A DNA stretch of 64,000 nt, from contig JABAKD010000011.1 of the NCBI GenBank assembly GCA_012845835.1, forward strand, positions 11,408,381 to 11,472,380, read 5' to 3'. Shown in pieces: positions 50,736 to 60,859 of this stretch. The notes beneath the pieces were generated by a model. The model was not told the DNA's origin. It worked only from the letters and a program-made list of their open reading frames with translations, and searched no databases. Position 1 is the first letter of the stretch; every line of letters starts with the position of its first letter. The translations under genes and the position numbers were made by a program. Source of the stretch: Undaria pinnatifida. Lineage: Eukaryota; Sar; Phaeophyceae; Laminariales; Alariaceae.

Positions 50736-52189
50736 CTTAATCGCACTTTTTCTGCGTCCATGCGATGATCTCTTGCATCACCACAGTCACCATCTGCCTC
50801 TGACACACACAGAGAAAGAGAGCGAGCGCCAGCGACGTGACGACAGAGGAACTCGCAAAACGACAGACAGCCGAGAGGCACAATTCATCCATCATCAGCA
50901 CCCCCATCATGTTACAGTCCAACTAACTGCAAGCGCACTATTAATTAGACTATAATACCACTGGTGCTAGGCGAGCTTCGACGAGTCCTGGCACCACAAG
51001 GAAGCTACGGCAGCACCACCAGCACCACCTGTACGGGCAGAACGACGAGGAGACGGCACCCCCCTCTCTTCGTGGCGAGCTGGTGAGCGCGCAGAGAGGG
51101 GCTGATCGAGCACGAAGAGATGTCACGGTGATCGAGTCCGCTTAGCTTAGGCCCCTTGCCTTGCGTGCTCGTCGATGCTATCATGCTGTAAATATACTCG
51201 TAGCGCCGCTGTGTAAACGACAAACGGTTCAAAGGCTAGGGGAGCGTCTCTTGCACAACGCTATGCACACTACGGATCGGCCATGAAAAATAAGTATTGC
51301 CTCTCAGACTTGCTTCGTGGTTGGTTGCAGGCTGCTGCTCCTCCTCCTACTCCTCCTGTCTGTGCACGATGGATGGCGTTCTGTCATGTGCCAGGAAGGC
51401 CTATGATATAAAAATCAAAAAAAGACATGGGGGAAATAAATCCAGAAAACCTATGCCTTGATTTTTGTTGCATTGTGGATAAATACGAGTCAACAAGAAG
51501 ATTTCTCTCCCGCACATACATGTAGCCTCTGGTGTGCTGCCGTGCTTTTGTGCCGCTTTCGTAATCACTGCGGTTGGCATTGCATGGCCAAATACCCTTG
51601 CTGTACTATTTGCAACGTATCTCTGTCTTGTAGTTTGTGACCACAGCAGAGTATGTTTCTGTAGGAAGCTCTGGGCGCTGCAGGAGGAGGCACCGGCACG
51701 GACGCTGGTTTATGTGCTGGGTGGAAATATATGGGTGTACATACCAGTTTAATTGTGAAGAACACACACATTATTTTACTTTTTTATGGGCGTTCATATT
51801 CATGGGGTTTCACGAGGCGCTCCATAGCCTATTCCATGAAAAGCTCCAATGGCATTGCCATGGCAATGTTATCAGGCTGTCATTTCCGTACTATGGCGCG
51901 GTCAGAGCCGTAGCCCTAACCCTAGCCCCAACCTTAACCCCTTTAGAGTAGTACTGCATCAACGTGCTGGGGGATAAAATACTTGGAAATAGTGTGGGAG
52001 GCTTCTTTTTCAGAAGAACTGTCACGAATCGTGCCCTAGCGCAGTGAGGTCTAGAGTCAGGGCGAGACAGACGAGTATATCTAATAAGGCGAACCATACG
52101 AGGATATCTAGTCTACTAACATCGCAGGATTCCCATGTGGGTTATGTCTGTAACACGCCTCAGATATTCATGATGACTGACCTCCCAAG

Positions 52190-52258
52190 GGCCGATACGA
52201 CCGAGTTCAGAAGGCGCTTGTGCGTTCCTCGGAGAAAAAGAGCAAGTCCCCTGTGCAG
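52190..52258 (+). CDS. Candidate exon
   Basis: ACCTCCCAAG|GRYDRVQKALVRSSEKKSKS-PVQ|GTGCTC, phase 0 both ends. Alternative: an exon from 52128 in another frame (DSHVGYVCNTPQIFMMTDLP). A perfect branch-site CTACTAAC lies at 52113-52120. Confidence 0.35.
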
Positions 52259-52293
52259 GTGCTCAAGATGTGAAGCCTCCCAAGAAAGTAGTG

Positions 52294-52484
52294 TGTAAAT
52301 GGTAACTTGATTGCTTATTCGAAGGGTTTATAAACGTGAACCCAAGGATTTGTTTGGTTGATTGGTTGCGTCCGGGTGGGGCAGCCACACCCGACTTAGG
52401 GAGGGGGCGTAAATAGCGCGGCCCCTACTATCACGAAAACGCCTCTGTCATAGTAACTCTTGAAAATGTCACGGAACCGTAACA
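52294..52484 (-). mobile_element. LTR-like end of a retrotransposon
   Basis: On the minus strand a polypurine tract TAGGGGGGA (52485-52493) is directly followed by TGTTACGGTTCCGTGACATT and, after ~130 bp, by a TATA-like TTTATAAACCC. The sequence reaches ...CCATTTACA. TG...CA ends after a polypurine tract are typical of a 3' LTR. A second LTR was not found, so the element is partial or the call is wrong. Confidence 0.45.
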
Positions 52485-52492
52485 TCCCCCCT

Positions 52493-53865
52493 AGCATAAT
52501 GCGATGACAAGCGCAATATGCTATAGCAATACTGTGACTGTATAGCCAAGGGTAAAGAGCCGCAAAGCTCTTTACAGAAATAATGACCTCGAGGATAGGT
52601 TAACAAACCGAAAACACAGGGGCCATAAGAGGGAAATCCTCGATAACCCCCCCCCCCCTGCCTTTTCACTGCGTATTTGATCGCCTGACCACCATTCAAT
52701 GGCTAAAAGTCCGTATGTGAACGAAAATGACGTGCATGAAAGCAGCACGCAACTCCACGGGACTGACCCGTCTACTCCTTTTTGAGTCTGCCCACATACA
52801 ATATAATCCTCCACCAAAATGCAACGTCGGTAGCTCAATAACATACCGCAAAAAAGAAGAAAAGCTCGACGGGAAAAGAAATCCTGAACCTTTGCCAAAC
52901 GCGGAACTCCAATGCCAGGTACCAAAGCACAAAAAGGAAGCATATGACACAATAAACCGCGAACAAAATAAACGGCTGAAGGTCAAGGATAAGTATGTAG
53001 CCCTCACCAAACAACCACTATATAGTCCATTCAACTTCAACTCATACCCAAATAGTAAACACGACACCGTCACTTCTCAAGGGATTGTACCAACAGTCTA
53101 TCCGACTCTTCACGAAGTAGTGCCGATCCTAGAAACAGGGCATACCCCCCGTGAGCTGTGAAATAGGATCAACGCAGATGCCCAGGGGAAACCCATACAA
53201 CGAGCAACAAACCCGATGAAATCCCATTGGTAACTCCGAAACAAAGCCATTACAATCGCACAAAGATGTTAGCAACAGTTGAGCCTCCAAAGTAAAAACT
53301 GAGTCGGAAAAGAGGCAAAAAGCAAAACGAAACAACACGGCCAACAACAACCAACACAAAAATAAAACATAGCAGCCAACACGGCTATCGAAATAAAAAA
53401 ACGAAAAAAAACAAAACAGCCAAAACCGACACAAAAAAAATGAAGAATTCAGACTGGCAAACCAAGACCGGCCAAGAAGACACATTACTATGACCAAACA
53501 CGTGAACATACGCCTCGCACACCAGAGTCATTTCCTAGATACAGATATCCACACATAGCAATCACCCCGCTATCGCAACATAGCATCATAACATTTTTCG
53601 ACCGAACTACCCCACTCCAAATCGAACAGCTGCCACCAACTGGATGCACCATCCTTCCCCCAAGAACTTCTCAACAGGACTCGTGGTCAAAGTGTAACTC
53701 AACAACTAATACGAGAAGCAGAAACAGGGTAAGGAACTCTTCGCCTTGTCGGCGGACCCAGTTATGGTCGCTCAAGCGCAGTCTCCAGTAGCCAGTGTTG
53801 TAGTCCGGCACGTGACTCTTGCAGTCTGAACAAGTAACCCAGGTCCTTACACATGGCGCAGACAC
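52493..53865 (-). other. Possible interior of the LTR element; compositionally distinct
   Basis: A-rich on the + strand (long CAAAAC/AACAAC stretches at 53290-53450). Overlapping frames are open on both strands (52727-53161 +; 52572-52952, 53129-53509, 53671-53865 -), with no clear RT, integrase or gag signature. A Cys pattern (CSDCKSHVPDYNTGYWRLR) is near 53810. Confidence 0.3.
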
Positions 53866-53884
53866 CTATTTGGCGGACAGAGGC

Positions 53885-54185
53885 GAGGCGTCGCGACGAG
53901 AAGGAGGCACGGGCAAGGGCTCGGAGCAAAGGAAAGGCGTAACAGCGCACGGGCAAGGGTTCGGAGCGAAGGAACGGCGGAACAGCGCACGGGTCAGACT
54001 TCAGAGCGAGCGATCGGTGCACGGGCAAGGCTTCGGAACGAAGGAGCATCGCGCGGGCAAAGCTTCGGGGCGAGGGAACAGCGCACAGACAGGGGTTCGG
54101 AACGGGAGAGTGCGCACACAAGTCAGGGTTCGACGCGAGGGAACGGCGCGCGGGGAAGGGAACGGCGCGCTGGAAAGGCTGGTCT
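53885..54185. repeat. ~40-bp minisatellite
   Basis: GCACGGGCAAGGGTTCGGAG-CGAAGGAACGGCG-like units, about seven, diverged. They produce long open frames on both strands (53819-54187 +, 53762-54238 -) that are not genes. Confidence 0.8.
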
Positions 54186-54424
54186 AGATGGGTGTTCTTC
54201 CATCGCCTTCGCGTTAGAGATGCAGGCTTGGTACCCATCGTTTGGTGTCCGGTGATTCCGTGCCGTGGCAGGCTTCTGACGAAGGCGGCACCTCCCCCCC
54301 TTGACGAGTTGAAAATTCATGGAAAGAAAGGAACAGAGGAACAATTGTAAAAATTGTGGGCACGGACGTTAACGGGACGCCGCGGTAAATAATGATGAAC
54401 CTACGCAGCCGAACAGGGGCCTGG

Positions 54425-54455
54425 TTGCCGTCTCCTTTAGAATTTGAGACGGCAA
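54425..54455. repeat. Perfect 10-bp inverted repeat
   Basis: TTGCCGTCTC, 11-base loop, GAGACGGCAA. Confidence 0.85.
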
Positions 54456-54599
54456 CAAAGGTCCCAACAATAAGTGCGGAGCCAACGTCAAAATACATTC
54501 CTGTTGCCTGCTGCTTTCTGACCCGTGATCCTATGTTGCCCGCCCTCCGTCCTCCTCTCCCTCCCTGTTCGACCCTCGTTTTCCATCCGCGTCACTCAG

Positions 54600-57500
54600 A
54601 ACTCGTCTACAAACGGCGTGGACAGCGACAACAACAGCGGCAACAGCAACATCAACAACAGCACCAGCAGCGAGAACAGCAGCAACGACAGAAATAAACG
54701 CTGTCGACACGACGAGCACGCCGACTGCCTCCGATACCGCCGTTTCCCCGACCGATTTCGCGGAGGGGTCAGCATCCTCCGCCTCATCTGAGAGTAGCGG
54801 TAGCGACGGGGACATCAGTCCGATCCTTAAGGTGTGGTCCGAAATGGAGCAGGAAGACAAGAAAAAGGACCGGAAGGAGGAGGAGGAGGCAGGGGGAAAG
54901 AAGAAGGAGCGGGGGCGGGGACAGATGGAGGTCGGGCGGAAGGAGACATCAGACGAAGAGCATTACGACCACGACGACGGTGCTGATGGACGCATGGCTA
55001 ACTTCGCCCAGATGCTTATGGGAGCGCTAGACCTCGAGTACGAGAGCATTCTCTCGTCCGAGGAGCAGCAGCAGCAGCAGCAGCAGCGGGAAAAGGGGGA
55101 GGACGACGACGGCAAGGAGAGGGGGAAAATCCGGAGGAGGAGAGGGCCGTTCGACAGACGTTATTCGAAGGTCAATCGGAGGCTGCCACGGCGGTGACAA
55201 ACGAGTCCGCACAGAAAACAAGGGATGTCCTCGATCGGGCATGCAAAGAAGTGGCTCAACACCAGGTGTACACAACGTAAGATACATGTTCTCCAGTCAT
55301 TTGTTACCTATCGCATAATACCCCCTCCCCCCGCCCGTCGCCGTCCCCCCTTCCCGCCCCCCCCCCCCCCACCCCCCGCATAAACACCCAGCTCTGCCCC
55401 CACCGGTTCTACGACTTACAGGATATACATGATACACTGATGCATTCCACAGCCGTCATATTTTGTCGCCCTAAAAAAGGGTTTTATAGTTTCCGTGCAC
55501 AGATTGATTAACATCACCCTGTTGACCCTTGGTACAATCCGGTTCTAAGCGGAGACGCCGACCAATATTCGTTGATGAGACACACACCCAGTAATACGCG
55601 CGATCGGAGTAACACACACAGCTTGCAAATATGAGTTTCTCGACGAAATCTTCCATCTCACAGCTGGAGTGTGTTTTACTTTTTTGTAATATCTGCGACA
55701 TTATTCGTTTGGTACTCGTATCAAGATCAAAATCGTACCAAACTGCATCATAAAGCATCACCATAATACGAATGGCAGAGATATCTTCCTTCTTGGTGTT
55801 CCTCCTTGCGTGCAGCGTCATTACGTTACCTAGTATTTTCATGAGCGAAGCGAGTTTCTACTTTCCGACGACGCCAAAATATAGGCCCTCATTTCCGGCC
55901 TCGCGCGCCCGATTGCCATGTACCGTGTCCCACCCGATGGCCGAATCTCCCCCAAAAAAACAGTTAACCCTATCTCGGGACGCACACACCGAAGCGCAGT
56001 GACAGCAAAGCCATCTTGTTTCAAGAGGTCGATTGGCTTTGATTGGATTGGATGGGTTGGGTTGGGTTGGGTCGGAACTTTCCTGATTCCCACCAACGCA
56101 CACAGTTGACGATAGTTACAAATATCCACCAGCGCGAGATCCTAGCGAGAGTACAGCTAGCAGTATACCTGGTATCTCAAGTGTATTTACCAGGTACCTT
56201 GTGTAGATGAATGGTGACGGTGCAACATTGTACACCATCCCACCCTCCCGTTCCGTTCGTTTTTGCTGCTCATCCCTCTACAAACTTTATTATTTATTTT
56301 ACGAACGCACGCAGAATTCAGCCCCCGCCTTCTTCTCTAACACACTCATAATTGTTGTTTTGTCGGGCGTTCGTGGTCGCTCGCTCACCCACCAGGTCAA
56401 TGTCGCGCGGGAGTGGCAAAAGGTTGCCACCATCCTGCACAGCAACCTTATGCAGGCGACGGCCGACAAGGCGAAGCTGCAAGACTCCAACTACACACTC
56501 TTGCTGGAAAACCGCCTGATGGAGGGCGAGGTTTCTCACCTCCACCAGCTCCACGGAATCGGCGTTGAGGATCCAGTCGAAACTGCCGGCAAGGTCGACG
56601 CCAGCACCAACACCGACACCGACAACGACATCGACAGCAACGCCAACGGCAACGCGAGGCCTAACGATCCTTCGCCTACGAAAAAGGTCGAATCTCCGAG
56701 CGGTGCCGGCCGGCTGGGCTCGACCTAGCCGATGACGATAATGACCACACCTTCGACCGCCCCGATGATCGCAGCTATGGGCAAGACCACGGAGCCAGTG
56801 CCCATGGCGGCGACAATGATGACGACCGCGACGACCAATGTGCAAGTCAAGGGTGTTTCCACGCCGTCGGCCATCGCTGTCCTCGCGTCAATGTCAACCA
56901 GCACCAAGGCAATGTCCGCGGCGGCGGCGGCGACGACGACAATGACGAGGGCGACGTCTGCGGAGCCGAAAGCCGTAGGTCTCTCCGGGCCATCTGCCCT
57001 GTCCTTGTTCGCGGCGTTCGCGGCGATATTTGAGCCGTTGCCGTTGGAGGGGACCACGACCACGACCACGACCGCGACCCCAGTGATCCCGAAACCCGAC
57101 GACCCCCGCTCGCCAGCTGTCCCCGCTGCCCCCGCCGCATCTGCTGCCGCCCCCACCGCTGCCGTCACCTCCACCCCCACCACCTCCACCGCCGTCGCCG
57201 TCCCCACAAGATTCCTGTTTTCGGACGAAAATCAGACTCCGCAGCACAGCCGCGGTGGGAAGCCATCGACCGGCGCGACCGTGGGACGCCGGCCTTGGGT
57301 CGGGGCCGGGGTCGGAGGCGCGGTAGTTAGCAGCCCGAGGCGCAGCCTTGCGTCCATTGGATCCCCACTCACTCCGGTGCCGATCAGCACCACGCCGAGA
57401 GTGGCTTTGGCGGACAAGACCAGGGCTCAAAAGTCCGCGCCACGCGGCATCGTGTCCGTCGTGGATAGCCCGGTCAAGGGGGGCAACAAGAAGACCGGAA

Positions 57501-58644
57501 TCTCCTCGCGCGGCGGCGGCGGCGGAGGCAGCGGCGGCAGCGGTGGCGGCAGCTTGTCGAGGGTGTCAGTGTCCCAGCATAGTGACGGAGCACGTGCACC
57601 GATTGAGGCGGTCAGCCGTCGGGAGAAGGAGGCAAGGCGCTCATCTGCACCAAGGTACAGCACTTTCATTTTTCGCTCACAAGTTAACGAGACATTAGCC
57701 GACGTGTTTTCAGCATCCACGAGTGATGCCCGTTGTGCGATGTGAAATAATAGGTGTGCTGTAGAGAGTGCTCCCTCTTGCCGTTGTTTGCGATATGTTC
57801 TATTATTTTTTATGGTGCCGGTAGTACCTCGCACCCCCAACCCCGCCGAGCTTGTTCTCCTTTACCGTCCGCTTGACAACTGCACATGCGCGATTTGGGG
57901 ACAAACTACTTGGAATTAGTGCGGTATATTTTTCGCAGTGGTAGAAGGGTTATCTTTGATGATCATCAGAAACGGTTGTTGAAAAAAACTAGCTTGCTCC
58001 TCCCCCGGCCACACCCTTTTGGCGTTCTGTTTTTACGTTGATTTTGGCCATTTCAGGCCGACCGCGAGCAGAAAGGCGGCGGCGAGACCGTGGGCGGCGG
58101 TGACTACCGCGAACGGCGTGCTCCATCAGAGGGCTTCTACCCGCAGCCAGCTGGTCAACAGCGAGAAGGCGGACAGCATGACCAAGAGGCTCAGGTATGA
58201 GGTGGACTCACTTAGATTGTGTGCTTACTTAATAGTTGCCTATGCTTGTAATAGTGGTTGTGCCTTGGAATACGCACGTTTTCAACAAGCATTAATCAGT
58301 CTTGCCTCACTATAGATAACTACAGTGTATAGTCAGAGTCAACGCGCCAGCCAGCTGTATCACCCAAAGCGCGGTTATCTCAATCAAATGTGCTTGTCTT
58401 CCCCATCCGCCGCCCCCCGTTCCTGACCGCTTCACGGAATAGGAGCGCCGGCCGGGCCAAGAAAGACGGCCTCATCGCCGCTGCTGGAGGTCAGAAGGCG
58501 CTCGCGGGAGCAGCGGTGTCATCGCGTACAAGGCAGGCCAAAGCCACCAACAAGGCCACGCCGGCGGCGGGGCGGGGGGGGCGGCGGGGGGCAAGGCATG
58601 AGCAGTGCGGAAGCGGTGGGTTTGGGGAGAGAGGGTGTTGGTGA
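54600..58644 (+). CDS. Coiled-coil, low-complexity protein: exons 54600-55265, 56396-57654, 58057-58194, 58443-58644
   Basis: Acceptor CGTCACTCAG, with 1 base completing a codon. The exon reads Thr/Ala-rich, then SESSGSDGDISPILKVWSEM and acidic/Lys-rich sequence with Q7. After ~55125 the frame must shift by one for RAVRQTLFEGQSEAATAVTN...KEVAQHQ|GTGTAC. Next, VNVAREWQKVATILHSNLMQ (coiled coil), a Thr/Ala/Pro-rich region with an in-frame TAG at 56726, and SDENQTPQHSRGGK...RRSSAPR. Then PTASRKAAARPWAA...MTKRL, and SAGRAKKDGLIAAAGGQKAL to TGA at 58644. All junction phases match. It may be the 3' end of the PTEN gene (same strand, fitting phase with 46422) or a neighbour. Family not recognised. 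Confidence 0.65.
55310..55695 (+). mobile_element. C-tract composite element, short copy
   Basis: C runs at 55321-55378, GGGTTTTATAGTTTCCGTGC, ATCACCCTGTTGACCC and repeat A to 55695. The micro-ORF frame is shifted here (GAGTTTCTCGACG). Confidence 0.8.
55700..56395. other. Intron sequence
   Basis: Contains (GGGTT)3 at 56056-56072 and TACCTGGTA/TACCAGGTA at 56165-56196. No exon seen before the acceptor at 56395. Confidence 0.5.
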
Positions 58645-58856
58645 ATTTGGTTTTGTTTTTTCTACTAATACGTACTTGGTACAGTGATCAGTAGCGCGTA
58701 CGCACCTGGTGTGCATGCGTACTTTGTTTCAGAAAAAAACAAAACGTGTGAATGGCAGAGTGGGCGATAAGATCCAACCAGTTTTTGTTTTCACTGCTTT
58801 ATTTACCAGGGGCACACATATAATTTTGTCGTGTACCAGGTCCTGGTATATTGTAT

Positions 58857-60190
58857 AATATTATAAAAATAGAAACACACTTTTACAGCTGTGAGATCGA
58901 ACATTTTGTCGAAACCCTTATTTGCAATCTGTGTGTGATACTCCGATCGCGCGTATTACGGGTTGTGTGTCCTCATTAAGGATATAGGTCGGCGACTCCC
59001 CTTGGAACTACAGTGTAGCTATCAGGGTCAACAGGGTGATGCTAGCCAGTCTGTGCGCGGAAACTATGAAACCCGTGTTTGAGGGAGGCAAAATCTGACA
59101 GCTGTGGAAGGAAACGCATCAGTTTATCAAGTGTATCCTGTAAGTCGTATAACCGGTGAGGGGAGGGCGGAGTTTTTACGGGCGTGGGGGCATGGGTTTA
59201 AACAAGAGGGAGCGGGGGGGGGGGGGAGATGGGCGGGGAAACTCAATCTGTGCGTGAAAGCTATAAATCCTAAGGGGATAAATCTGACGGTTTTGGAAGG
59301 AATGCACCACTTTATTATGTATATCCTGTAAGTCGTAAGACCAGTGAGGAGAGGGCGGAGTGTTCGAGGGTGGGGGTGGGGGGGGGTTTGGGGCAAAAGG
59401 GTTTTTAAGCGCTTTAGATCGCATAGATGTAGGGGTTTGCTATACGCGTGGTGCTAGCTCTAGGCGATGGTGAGGGTGGCGGGGAAGGGGGGGGCGTTGG
59501 GGGGGGGGGGGGATATTAATTGGAGCAGCGTCATGGATGGCTCTAGAAAGATAATGAGATGATTTTGATGTTAGGTGGGGCGTTTGAGCAAGAGGGAGCG
59601 GGGGAAAAAAAAAAGAAAAAAAGGGGGGGGGGGGGGGGAAGGAGGGGGGGTTGTTCTTTTTGGGAGGGGGAGGGTTTTTAACAGTTTTAAGTCGTATATA
59701 TGTAGGGGCTTGCTGTACGCGTGGTGCTAGGTCTAGGCGATCGTGCGGGTGGTGGGGAAGGAGGGGGTGTTGGAGGGGGGGGGGGGCGTTGGGGGGGGGG
59801 GGGTGAATTAAAGCTACGTCATGGATGGCTAGAAAGATAATGACGTGATATCAATTGCGTAGAGGTGTTCATTACTCTGGCCGATTTCGATTTTCGGTGG
59901 GGCGTTTGAATAAGAGGGAACGGGAAAAAAAAGGCGGGAGGGGCGGAAATGAATTGGAGCTACGGCATGGATGGCTAGAAAGAGAATGAGGTGATATCAG
60001 CTGGCTGGTAGTGTTTACTACTTTGCCAGGTCTTGATTTTAGGTGGGGCGTTTGAACAAGAGGGGTCGGGGGGGGGCGGGGGGCGGGGCGCGGGCGGGAC
60101 ATTTCAATATGTGCGCGGAAATTATAAATCCTTGAAGGGGACAAATCTGACGATTGTAGCATTAATACATGCCTTTATATCATTAGATGA
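58857..60190 (-). mobile_element. C-tract composite element, longest copy
   Basis: Repeat A complement (58857-59035), then G-run units with CTATAAATCCT and GGGGATAAATCTGACGGTTT. Further on are tandem ~300-bp blocks (GGTGCTAG(C/G)TCTAGGCGAT at 59450 and 59730; CATGGATGGCT at 59532, 59823, 59969). More internal units than the other copies. Confidence 0.8.
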
Positions 60191-60311
60191 TCTGCCTGGT
60201 ATTGTTTATTATTCTAGCAGATTTGATGTTATTATACAGTGTATCGCTTCATAACTTGTTACTGTACATGATGGATCGCAAGATAGAATATTTCAATCGA
60301 TAGGTACAACC

Positions 60312-60805
60312 ATGTGATTACCGTGATTTTACCGTGCCGGTGCGGGGCTCTGGCATCGTTAATTATAAGAAAGAGATACATGTTGCAAAATACAACAGGC
60401 GAGGTGATGTGGTCATGCAATGTCACCACCATTGAGCACGAGGGGGAGAAGTGCAAATCGTCAGTGCTTTGAAAGGAACGCTTGGTGTACCCGCGCTCAC
60501 ATACGTTACTTCGTTAGTCATACTTCAATTGGCATAAGTTGGGGGGCGATCGTGCAGACGGTAAGTACGAAATACCCTACGTAATAGGTTGGTTGTGTGG
60601 TCTACCGCAATTTCAACATATCTGTGCCTGTAATTCCTTTCCCCATTATTACTCATGTACGATTTTACGCCCATGATTTTTACCGTGCCGATGTGGGGCT
60701 CTAAGGTCGCCGGTTTTAAGACAGAGATACATATTAAAAATACAGCAAGCGAGGTGATGAGGTTATGCTATGTCACCACTATTGAACACGAGGGGGAGTG
60801 GTGCA
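60312..60805. repeat. Direct repeat pair, ~140 bp, 355 bp apart
   Basis: TTTTACCGTGCCG(G/A)TG(C/T)GGGGCTCT ... GCGAGGTGATG(T/A)GGT(C/T)ATGC and GAGCACGAGGGGGAG / GAACACGAGGGGGAG at both sites. Confidence 0.8.
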
Positions 60806-60859
60806 TATGTATCCTTCTGTCCGGGAATGCATGGACCATTTTTCAAGCCTGATGTGGTG

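Noticed and set aside
53762-54238. Arg/Pro-rich repeat protein on either strand
   Set aside because: Minisatellite of ~40-bp units; no start context or neighbours.
56318-57430. Minus-strand frames of 175, 160 and 178 codons
   Set aside because: Antisense shadows of repetitive Thr/Ala/Asp coding sequence; they read as Val/Ala/Gly or Arg-rich monotony.
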